64,000 bases of DNA. Source: Stachybotrys elegans. Lineage: Eukaryota; Ascomycota; Sordariomycetes; Hypocreales; Stachybotryaceae. A model generated the notes under the pieces. That model was given only the letters and a program-made list of their open reading frames with translations. It did no database searches and had not been told where the DNA came from. Made by a program: the position numbers and the translations under genes. Shown here in pieces: positions 43,496-53,966 of the stretch (the first letter of the stretch is position 1; each line of letters starts with the position of its first letter). The DNA lies in the NCBI GenBank assembly GCA_020746835.1, contig JAGPNK010000016.1:558001-622000 (forward strand). The letters run 5' to 3'.

Positions 43496-46209
43496 TCACA
43501 ACCTGGACCGCACGGCTTCTAGGCGGTACTTGACGTCCTTGAGAGCCTTGGTAGTAGGCTTCCAATCGTCAAATTGGCGGAGCAGCTCCTCCGTCTCGCT
43601 GCTGAGCTCCGTCTTGACGAGGTCCTCCTCGAGGAGGCCACGCATTATCCACGGAAGGACGTACGGGTTAGGCGTGGAGAGGGTCTCCCTTCTGGCGGCT
43701 TCGAAGGAAGCACTGGGGGCGGCGGCGACGGTGGTTTCGAGGCAGTGGGAGATGGCGAGGTCGTACACGGCTGGGTCGTAGTAAATGCGGGAGTGGCCTT
43801 CGCCGCCATACAGAGACCCGGCGAGAGGGAGGGATAGCTCGCGAATAAGGCCGTGGTCCGAAATACCGAGGTTGCGTAGTTTGAGGGCGAAGCCGACGAG
43901 GTGGGAAATGAAGTCGGGAGCATGGATGCGGCCATCAATGAAGACGGCGCGGTATATGTAAGGATGGTTCGCGCGTGAGTAGACGGCGGACTGGAAGGAT
44001 TAGCTCTATTGCATTAGGACGTGAAGAATGATGCTTACCTCCATAGGGACAAGCTGGTCGTCTATGCTCCCGATAAACGTCACCCTGGCACCGTAGTCGA
44101 GGATTCGCTTGAGAGCAGCCTCGAAGCGTTGCGAGTTGGCACTCCGCTGGTCGCCAAACTCCCACAGCTCGGCCGCCGCGCCTCCGAGGATGCTGGACTT
44201 GTACTCTGGAAAGGGGCCGAGAGCCACGCCAGCCATGGCACAGACGCCGATCTTAGCATTCGTGATGATGCCGAGATCGATGAGCTTCTCCAGAAGCATG
44301 ATACTCACGGGCACGCCCTGGGAGTGGCTTGCCATGATGATGAGGTCTGCGCTTCGCAGATGCTCCATCCAGTTCAGCAAGAGTTTCCATAGGTTCTCGA
44401 CTCTCTCGCCGATTTTCCCTTCTCCTTCGAGAGCGACCTTCTCGATCTCGCAATCGGAGCATCCGTGCTCGTCGGCCCACTTCCTGATGGATTCCGCGCA
44501 GAGGTTGGCAAAGCGCAGCGATGTTCCTGTTGGTTGGCCGATCATTGGCCGCAGATATGCGGCAGGGAACAAGCCATGGACTCCAATGGCAATTGCTTTC
44601 TTGATCTTGGGCGTCTCTTTTGCGCGGTAAACGTGGTTGGCAGGGGGCTGTGAGGTGCGGAGAAGGAGTTGTGCAATCTGCTTGATGATGGAGGGGTTCT
44701 CTTTTAAGCGATATGTGCTCGAGAATGAGGGAAGAAGAAGGTTAGGTGGTAGCTTGGCCTGGGCTGACTCAGTTGAGGCCTTGCCAGACGATTCGGCCTT
44801 GACAGGAGTGGGCGGCTGGATACGTTCTTGCGCGGGTAAAGCTGGGGAGGGCTCTGGTAATGCTATAGAAGACTTGGCTGGTGAGGACGAAGGGGTAACG
44901 TCCATCGAGGCCGGACGGACTCTCTTCCTTCCCCAAGTTGAGCGACTAGGCGTCTGTATATCTTTGGCCTTTGTCTGCTTGGTCTGGTTAGGCTGTTCCC
45001 CTGCCATATCATCCTCCTTCATTGGTTTTGGATGAGCCTCCGAGCCTTCTCCCATAACTGCAATCTCGCCCGATTCCTGTCGTGTCAGCTCAGGAGATGC
45101 ATTCGGCGTGTCTTTGGACCAGAAGGCCCATGTTGATCCAGCCTTGGGCGTCTTTTGGGGTGTCGCCTGTTGCGCAGGCTTTTGCTCTGGGGGCGCGAGT
45201 GAATCCAGGGGCGGAGCGTCCTGCATGACTACATCTTCCGCGGCATCGCTGGGCTTAGGATCGGGTTGTACCGGTTCGTCGGCTGCCTTCTTTGGGCTGG
45301 TCTCAGCAGTCGATGACCAGAAGCCGAACCACGAGGCTGATGGTGCTGGCTGCTTGGGGCTTTCTATTTTGGCGGATTCGGGCATGGCAGTGTTGTCAGG
45401 CTGGGTGCTTAGTTGCTCATTCGCATCGGCCTCCTTGGCCACGGAAGATGTGTTGACGTCTCTTGATCCTGGTTCTTTGTTCTCTATCTTCTGAGGCACC
45501 TCTGTGTTCAGGGCGGGCTGTGAATCGGTAAATGGCGTCCTTGATAACCAGCCTAGCCAGCCAGATGATGTAGCCGGACGCGGGGGTGTTGCAGGCGGCT
45601 CAGACGCGGGAGCAGCTGCGGTAGTCTCTGGTTCCGGAGCCGGCGGTAACGAAGGTGCCGGAGGAATATCTGCTTCATTCTCGGTGGTGGTGGTCGGTAC
45701 CTCGGCATCTCCTTTGGCAGGTGAAGGGCTTGCGCCATTCTCAGGTACCTCGGGCAGTGACGGCATAGGGGGCGCAACGCTGTGTATGCTGGAGGCGTCG
45801 CTGGCGGGTTTATGTTCGAATCTACTTAGATCGGGTGCCTTTCCGGACTTGACAGCCCCAAAGATATTCTCGCGGGCAACGGAGGTGGAAGCTGCTGCCT
45901 TGGGCGGCTGTGGCCAAGGGCCGTACCAGCTGCGCGCCTTGCGGACCTATCACATCGCCAGTCAGCTCGTGGTCCAGCGGGCTGGAGCAGGGTGGTGCCA
46001 CGTACGAATTTCTGCGGGGTTGGGTTTGTCGTCGGGCTATCAGCGTTGGGCTTGGGATCGGATGAAGTTGTCTGGTTTGGAAGGGATGGCTCGGATGCCG
46101 AAGGCCCAAGTGACGTAGGCTGGTTCTCTGGATCGGGACGCGGCAGAGGCAGCACAGGGCTGGAGCTGGAACCCGCCGTGTTCTGGCGCAGACGCTTGCG
46201 GCCGGTCAT
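43496..46209 (-). CDS. Large alpha/beta-hydrolase-fold protein, YML020W-like (868 aa)
   Basis: Exons 46209-46006, 45946-44039 and 43990-43496; introns 59 and 48 nt; total 869 codons. The N-terminal half is disordered, Pro/Ser/Thr/Glu-rich, with repeated Trp motifs (SWYGPWP, GWLGWLS, SWFGFWS, TWAFWS). The C-terminal half is hydrolase-like: AIAIGVHGLFPAAYLRP, then the nucleophile-elbow sequence IMASHSQGVPVS, FIGSIDDQLVPME across intron 2, and GEGHSRIYYD near the C-terminus, which could supply the acid and histidine. The layout recalls the uncharacterised yeast protein YML020W (recollection, not searched). Substrate unknown; no signal peptide. The Trp motifs may be short docking elements. Confidence 0.82.
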
Positions 46210-47216
46210 GGTGTGTGGGATGAGTATCTAGGATCCGAGCAGGTGGAACTGGGAAAAGAGACGCATCGTGGAGGAGCAGACTAGAAGGAGAGTATGACGG
46301 GATGGTTAAGTTTGCTAGCAATGAGGGCATCAGCAATTACAGCGATGCCTAGCGCCACACTTTCTCGCAGCCTATCCACTGGAACGCGACCGTGCTTCTG
46401 TCAGGTGAACCAGTGACGCACCTGCTGGTAACCCCTCCAACACGGTGACAAGCCCTGTAACCTTAGTGGTTAGAGGCCCAGCCTCGGATAATCTCGGCTT
46501 CTCCACTGAGGCAGCCTTATCGACCACAGGCCTGTGATCATGGTGCTTTCTCGATCGACGATGGGAGTGAATGATGGACTCGATTATTTGGCACGCTTCA
46601 TTTCATGGGCACAGAAATCACCAGCTCAACAGAGGTCAACGTAAAGGGCTGGTGTGTTGAATTGGTAATGCGAATTTGGAACACCCGTCCACATTGAGAG
46701 GCGCTGAACGTTCTTACATCACCACTGCAAAATTCTGATACACTGCATGCCGCAACTATCATCGGCGCTGCCTTGCCATAACTTCACTCGCAGGAAGGGC
46801 AGCATAGGAATGCAGAGCATGAGGTCTTGATTGCCTGCGTATGAATCAGAAAGTACGTCTCCAAATAAGCATGTAAAACCATCCTTCCATCGGCAAGTTG
46901 TTTGTGAATGCAACACGAAATTGGCCTAAATCGTATGCGACTACATCAACATATCGTTTTGAATGGGTCATGCCTTTCCCTTCAAAGAATGTCAGGAGAC
47001 ACAGTCAAGAATGCAATCAACCAGTCTTCAAGTTGACCGCCAAGCCGCTTTGCTGGATCCGACTAGGAAAAGTGGCTTCCCACCGTGGCTTATCGATAAG
47101 GCTGTCCCGCTCTCCTGCTAGGATAAGAAGAAAAAAATCGAGACTTGAATTTGGTGCTCTGGTTCGGTATTTTGCATTGCACGAGACTCTGCGTGCCCTG
47201 CAACCGCGCTGCCACC
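46210..47216. promoter_or_regulatory. Divergent promoter region of the hydrolase-like gene and RRP5
   Basis: About 1 kb without a gene. The RRP5 start has a strong context (GCCACCATGA). No clear TATA element. Confidence 0.5.
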
Positions 47217-50200
47217 ATGAGCTCCCTCAAGCGCAAGGATGCCCCCGGGGGTACTCCTCCATCTAAATCAGCAAAAAAGACAAAAGAAGCGCGACCATCG
47301 AAGGATGCGCCCAGCGGAAATGCAAAGACGACAAGCAAGGCGACCCCGAAACCAGCCGCCGAGCCAGCCAAGGCACCCGTCGTCTCCGTCCTCAGGGATG
47401 AAGAGCCAATGTTCCCTCGTGGAGGCGGCAGTGTCTTGACTCCCTTGGAACAGAAGCAGATTCAATTGGAGGCCAAGGCAGATGCGATGCGCGAGGAAGA
47501 GTTCAACACCGGCGGAAAGGTCTTGAAGAAGAAGAAGCGCAAGGTCAGCCTGAAGAGCGAAAAGAAGTCGACCGACAAGAAGGAAGACGAAGATACAGTC
47601 AAGGTGGAAAGCTTGAGCTTCAAGGTATACGACGTCGTCCAATCCTCCGCTGAATGGCAGCTAACAGCAACAGAAACTAGTCAAGGGCTCCCTGGTGCTT
47701 GGTCAGATCACCCGTATCAACAACCTTGACCTCGAAGTGGCGCTGCCCAACAACCTCATCGGACACGTCTCCATCGTAGCCATCTCGGAGCAACTGACTG
47801 GAAGGCTAGAATCAGCCGCCGAGCAGGAGGACAAGGATGAAGACGAGAATGAGGAAAGCGATAACGACGTGGACCTCGCATCAATGTTCACCATCGGGCA
47901 GTACCTGCGAGTTTATGTGGTTTCGACTATGGACGAATCCGTTGCCGGCAAGGGTAAGCGCAAGATTGAGCTTTCTCTCCGACCTACAGAGACCAATACC
48001 GGCCTGGGCGCAGACGACGCAGTCCCTCAGAGCACAGTTATGGCTTCCATTGTCAGCGTGGAGGATCGAGGTTGTGTCATGGATGTCGGTATCCCGGATC
48101 TGCGAGCGTTCCTCCCGAAGAGCGAGGTGGATCAAACCATTGATGAAGGACGGCTCCAGCCAGGTGCCGTGTTCTTGTGCCAGGTGATCAAGGGCGGCAA
48201 GGTTCTGCAGCTATCTCTACAGCAGTCCAAACTCGGCAACGTCAAGAACATCCCTGCCGATGCTACGACTATCAACACCTTCCTGCCCGGCACCACCGTC
48301 GACCTGCTGGTTACCCAGACCGACCGACGTGGTCTTGCTGGCAAGATCATGGGTCACCTCGATGCGACCGCTGATCTTGTTCACTCTGGTGTCGGCCCCA
48401 ATGGAACCGACCTCGAAGCCACCCACAAGATCGGATCCAGAGTCAAGGCGAGGGTTATTTGCAACTTTCCTGCAGCAAAGGAGCCCAAGCTGGGCATTTC
48501 GTTGCTTCCTCATATCACCTCTCTCAGCCGAAAGACGCCAGGGAAGTCGGAAAGCAAGAAGTTGCCCACAGATGTGCTTCCCATCTCCTCCACCGTTGAG
48601 AAGTGCACTGTTCGACATGTCGAGACTGAAATTGGTCTCTACGTTGACCTGGGCGTCCCTGGCTTGAGCGGTTTTGTGCACATCTCCAGGGCCAAGGATG
48701 GAAAGGTTGACGCACTCTACGCGTCTAGTGGGCCTTTCCAGGTTGGCTCAACTCACAAGGGCCGAGTTGTTGGCTACAACGAGATGGATGGGCTTTTCCA
48801 GCTTTCGCTGCAAAAGAGCGTCCTCGAACAACAGTACATCCGACTGGAAGACATCCCTGTCGGTGCCGTCATTACCTGCGAAGTTGAGAAGGTCGTCATC
48901 AACGAGGACGGTGTTAGCGGACTCATCGTCAAGGTCTCGGAGGGAATCAGTGGCTTTGTGGCCGAACGCCACCTTGCCGATGTTCGTCTCCAGCACCCTG
49001 AGAAGAAGTTCCGTGAGGGCATGAAGCTCAAGGCCCGTGTTCTTTCCGTCAACCCTTCCAGCAAGAGGATGCAGCTCACTCTCAAGAAGACTCTTGTGAA
49101 CTCCGAGGCTCCCATCATAAAGAGCTACGATGAGGCCAGTGTTGGAATGCAGACTCTGGGTACCATTGTCAAGATTCAGTCGAACGGTGCTCATATCAAG
49201 TTCTACGGTACCCTTAGCGGCTACCTACCACTCTCCGAAATGAGTGAGGCCTTTATTCGTGACCCTAATGAGCACTTCCGCGTTGGTCAGGTCGTTAGCG
49301 TGCACATTCTCGACGTTGACCCTGAGCAGAAGCGTCTGGTGGTGTCCTGCAAGGATCCCGCTGCCTTTGGTCTCGACAAGCAAAAGGCTCTCAAGAGTCT
49401 GCAGATTGGTGACATGGTTTCAGCCAAGGTTGCGCAAAAGACCGAGGATCAGATTCATCTCGAGCTTACTGACAGCCAGCTCAAGGCAATTCTCCCGGTG
49501 GGCCATCTCACCGACAAGTCCATGTCCAAGAACCAGTATGCTCTCAAGCGTATCAACGTGGGCCAGACTCTGAGTGGCCTTATGGTGATTGACAAGAACG
49601 AGAACCGCAGGGCCATCGTCCTCACGCAAAAGCCTAGCTTCATCGCCGCCGCCAAGGAGAAGAAGCTGCTCTCCAAGTTTGAGGATGCCAAGCAGGGTGA
49701 TGTCGTTCCCGCCTTCATCCGAAGCATCACGCAGACTGCTGTCTTTGTCCAGTTCGCTGGCAGTTTGCACGCACTGATGCCCAAGTCTCGATTGCCCTCG
49801 GAGATACAGTCGCAGACAGATTTTGGCATGCACAAGTACCAGTCTGTCGAGGTGCGCATCGTGTCAGTCATCAATGACCTTCGCCGAATCCTGGTTGCAC
49901 CGTCCTCTAGTAAGGAAGATGATAGGGAGACGCGCAGCGAGAAGCGAGCAGGCCCTGCCCCTTCAGATGACCTCGCTCAGGGCAGTGTGGTAAAGGCCAA
50001 GATCACCTCTGTCAAGGAAACCCAACTCAATGTCCAGATTGTCGACTCGGATGTTCAGGGGCGCATTGATGTGTCTCAGGTCTTCGACAGCTGGGATGAG
50101 ATTGCCAACCCCAAGAATCCTCTCGAGAAATTCCGCAAGATTCCCATTATCAAGGCCAAGGTCATGGGTGTTCACGATGCTAAGGATCACCGTTTCCTGC

Positions 50201-52710
50201 CCATCTCTCACAGGTCTGCTCATTCGGTTCTTGAGCTGACCGCCAAGTCTGAAGATCTCAAAGCCGACACCTTTGAACCCCTGACCCTCGAGAAGGTCAA
50301 AGTGGGCGAGACCTATGTTGCTTTTGTGAACAATGTCAGCTCACAGGCCGTATGGGTGAACCTCTCGCCCAGTGTCCGAGGACGAATCTCGGCAATGGAG
50401 GCCTCTGAGGATCTGTCGCAACTCAATGACCTGGAGGCCAACTTCCCTGTGGGATCTGCCATCAAGGCCCGTGTCACTGCAGTTGACCTGAAGAACAACC
50501 GCCTGGACCTGTCTGGCCGAGCTTCCAGCGCATCAAACACCATCAACTGGGACTCCCTGAAGAAGAATATGGTCCTGCCCGGTCGAGTCACCAAGGTGAG
50601 CGAGCGTCAGATACTGGTGCAGCTTAGCGAGCAGGTGTCTGGTGCAGTCCATCTTCCCGATGTTGCCGATAACTACGATGACGTCGACACGACCAAGTAC
50701 AAGAAGAACGACATTGTCCGCGTGTCGATTGTCGAACTCGACAAGAGCAACAAGCGCCTCCGCCTCTCCATGCGACCTTCTCGAATCATGAGCTCGACCC
50801 TGTCGGTCACTGACAAGGAAATCACGGATTGGTCTCAGCTATCTGCTGGCGATATTGTCCGTGGATTTGTGAAGAATGTTTCCGACAAGGGCTTGTTCGT
50901 GCTTTTGGGTGGTCAAGTCACGGGTCTGGTCAAGATCGCCAACCTGTCAGATAGATTCTTGAAGGAGTGGAAGGATCAGTTCCAGGTCGACCAAATGGTC
51001 AAGGCGCGCGTTATTGCTGTTGACGCATCTACCAAGCAGGTGGAGCTTAGCTTGAAGTCCTCCGTCGTCGATGAAGACTACAAGCCCCTGCTTACCTACA
51101 AAGACATCAAGGAAGGTCAGGTGGTCACTGGCAAAGTCCGAAAGGTGGAGGAGTTTGGTGCCTTCATTGTCGTTGACAATTCAGCCAACGTCAGCGGTCT
51201 ATGCCACCGTAGTCAAATGGCAGAGAAGCCGGTGCAGGACGCCACCAAGCTATACGCTGCGGGTGATGCTGTCAAGGCTGTGGTGTTGGAGGTTCAAGCC
51301 GACAAGCGAAAGATTAGCTTCGGTCTCAAGCCCTCGCTCTTCGATGAGGATACCGACATGGACTCGGACGACGGCGAGGGAGCTGCCTTGAACGATGACG
51401 AGGATGCCTCTGAGGACAGCGATGATGAAGGAGGCGTTGAAATGGATAAGAGCACACTGTTGAAGATGCTCAAGGCGCAGGGTATCGAGGTTGCCGGCTT
51501 AGATGACGAGGATGAGGACGAGGACGAGGACGAAGATGAGGATGAGGAGGGTGCGGACGACAGCGAGGATGGAGATGTCGAAATGGAGGATGCGCCCAAG
51601 TCCAAGTCCAAGTCGGCCGGTCTGAGTGCCGGCAAGAAGAGCGACTGGTCTGCAGACCCCTTTGGTGATTCTGCGTCCGAGTCAGAGGAGGATTCTAAGA
51701 CGACCGAAGGCAAATCCAGCAGCAAGAAGCGACGCAAGGGTGAAGTCCAGGTCGACAAGACAGGTGATCTGGACAACAACGGACCGCAGACCGCGAGCGA
51801 GTACGAGCGACTTCTCGTCAGTCAGCCCGACGAGTCAGCTCTCTGGATTGCATACATGGCTTTCCAGATGCAAGTGAGCGAGCTGTCCAAGGCGCGTGAA
51901 GTGGCTGAGCGGGCCATCAATTCAATCAACCCTCAGCAGGAGACTGAGAAACTCAACGTTTGGGTGGCATACCTCAACTTGGAAGTCGCTTACGGCACCA
52001 AGGATACGGTTGAAACCATTTTCAACCGCGCGTGTCAGTACAACAACCCTCTGGAAGTCCATCAGCGTCTGGCCCACATCTACATTCAGTCCAGAAAGCT
52101 CGAGGTAAGCAACAGCAATGTCGGTTTAGTAGTCACAGCTAACCATGTATAGGATGCCGAGAAGCTTTTCAGGGAGAAGCTAGTCAAGAAGTTTGGTGCC
52201 CAGACCCCTACTGTCTGGTACAACTACGCCCACTTCCTCCACGTGGAGAAGAACGAGCCAGCCCGCGCTCGGGAGCTTCTCAGGTCGGCTACGCAACGAT
52301 TGCCCAGCCGCGACACGCCGGCCATCATCAGCTTCTTCGCTGCGCTGGAGTTCAAGTCGCCCAACGGCAACCCCGAGAACGGAAGAACGCAGTTCACGAC
52401 GCTCCTCGACTCTTTCCCCAAGAAGGGAGACTTCTGGGGACAGTGGGTTGACCTGGAGATTGGACTTGCCGGGTCCGAAGCGAATCCCGGTCCCGTGAGG
52501 GACGTGTTTGAGAGGCGGACAAAGGTCAGGGGACTCAAGCCCAAGCAGGCCGAGAAGTGGTTCCGCAAATGGGCAGCCTGGGAGGAGAAGCTGAACCCTA
52601 AGGGCAAGGACAAAATTATGGCCAAGGCACAAGATTGGGCTGCGGCGTTTAAGCAGAGAAAGGAGGCGGACGCTGCCACTGCCGCTGAGGACGAGGAGAT
52701 GGAGGACTAA
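47217..52710 (+). CDS. RRP5: rRNA biogenesis protein RRP5 (1798 aa)
   Basis: Exons 47217-47624, 47674-52104 and 52153-52710; introns 49 and 48 nt; total 1799 codons. A Lys-rich N-terminus with PMFPRGG is followed by about a dozen S1 RNA-binding repeats (e.g. KGSLVLGQITRI, VGLYV-like blocks, KVEEFGAFIVVDNSANVSGLCH). A strongly acidic linker (about 1220-1310) follows, then C-terminal HAT/TPR-like helices (LLVSQPDESALWIAYMAF, TVWYNYAHFLHVEK, WFRKWAAWEEKL). In yeast the S1 part binds ITS1 and the TPR part the 18S side, linking 40S and 60S assembly in the nucleolus; length agrees (yeast 1729). The acceptor of intron 1 was placed at AGCAACAG|AAACTAG, giving KLVKGSLVLGQ; CTAACAG|CAACAG would add two Gln. 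Confidence 0.95.
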
Positions 52711-53966
52711 ATTTTGAACTTCATGACGGAAATAGACATGCGATCCTGTACATACAAGTAGATGAGAAAAGTTCCATATCAATGATTTAATTCAGGGCTA
52801 CTGTCTTCGACGCAACGTGAGGTTTTGAATACTGGCTTGTAAGTGGTCCAGGGTATTGGGTTGGTGTGGTAGCCATTGCCACCCAATCAATTATGTTTCC
52901 GCTGGAGAATAAATCCCAACCTGGTAAGCACACCTTGCGATGAGCAAAAGGTGTAAGCAATGGTGTTATTATGCTGTGCCTGAGCTGAACGACTGATTGG
53001 CATTCTCGGCCGCCAGACTGTGACGCTGGTTTGTCCGTTCCAACTGCCGGCTTTTGTAATATATCCATGATCATGTGAGAGGAGATACGCTTGCCCAGCT
53101 ACTGCCTATCCAGCACAGTCGCTCGATTGATACAAACCCCTGGAATACTCGGAAATCTTAGTATCAGCGCTACGAAATAAATGTAGCTGTAGCGTATCTA
53201 GGGCTCTATCTTATATCTAGGTAGATAGCCCCTATTTCCCTCGTAGCCCTCATAGACCTAGACCTTCCAACCTTCCAACCTTGATCAACCTAGCCTTCGT
53301 AGCCTTCGTAGCCTTCGTCGTCTTCGTAGCCCTCGTAGCCCTCGTAGCCTTCGCGGCCTTCGCGGCCTTTGTAGCTCTCGCAACCTTTGTAGCCTTCGCA
53401 ATCTTCGTTGCCTTCGTAGCCTTCGCAGCCTTCGTAGCCCTCGCAGCCCTCGCAGACCTACCTAGCCAACTATGTATAAAAGGCTACAAAGCAAAGCCTA
53501 GATAGGCATGCCATAGCTAAATTTGTAGATCGTCACATTTGCTTGTGAATGCGGCTTATCCGTCCGTGTGGAAGGCACTTCTGTGGCTTGCAGCTTGACC
53601 TTTTCGAGTTGGGCCTGTGCGGCAAGCCCCTCCTAGGCTGCCGGGCCTCACCAATCATGGCATGCAAAAGGGTCGAATCCAATCGCGTCAGCGCAGGTCC
53701 AAACGTCGCAACTGAGATGCCAGAGCACGTCACCGCCCCTGCCCGAAGCCGAAATACAGAGGCTCCCTCCACCGGATCCTCGGACCTGGTGCAACAGAAG
53801 CCCATTTCGCATCATTTCTCAGCTTTGTGGCCATCCTCTCGGACGGTCGCGCAATACCCCAGGAACATGGACCGCTGATCTGCGCCCCTCCCTTCTCGGG
53901 TCAAGACCAAGACTTAACTATCCTTGAGCTCCAGCTCGCAGATGGCACTCGCCTGCAATTGTCGAG
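52711..53966. other. Intergenic with minisatellite, upstream of the zinc-cluster gene
   Basis: About 1.25 kb. Contains AT-rich, TCTAGG-rich sequence at 53165-53250 and the 9-bp tandem repeat; no gene supported. Confidence 0.5.
53285..53461. repeat. 9-bp minisatellite (about 19 degenerate copies)
   Basis: Consensus TTCGTAGCC with substitutions (CTCGTAGCC, TTCGCGGCC, TTCGCAGCC and others). Because the unit is 9 nt, one frame stays open and reads as a hydrophobic F/L-V/A-A repeat, but it has no ATG. Confidence 0.85.

Noticed and set aside
43261..43533. Lys/Thr-rich open frame over the trinucleotide repeat
   Set aside because: Simple translation of AAG/ACG repeats; overlaps the end of a confident minus-strand gene.
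53281..53505. Hydrophobic repeat protein read from the minisatellite
   Set aside because: No start codon; the open frame is explained by a 9-nt repeat unit without stops.
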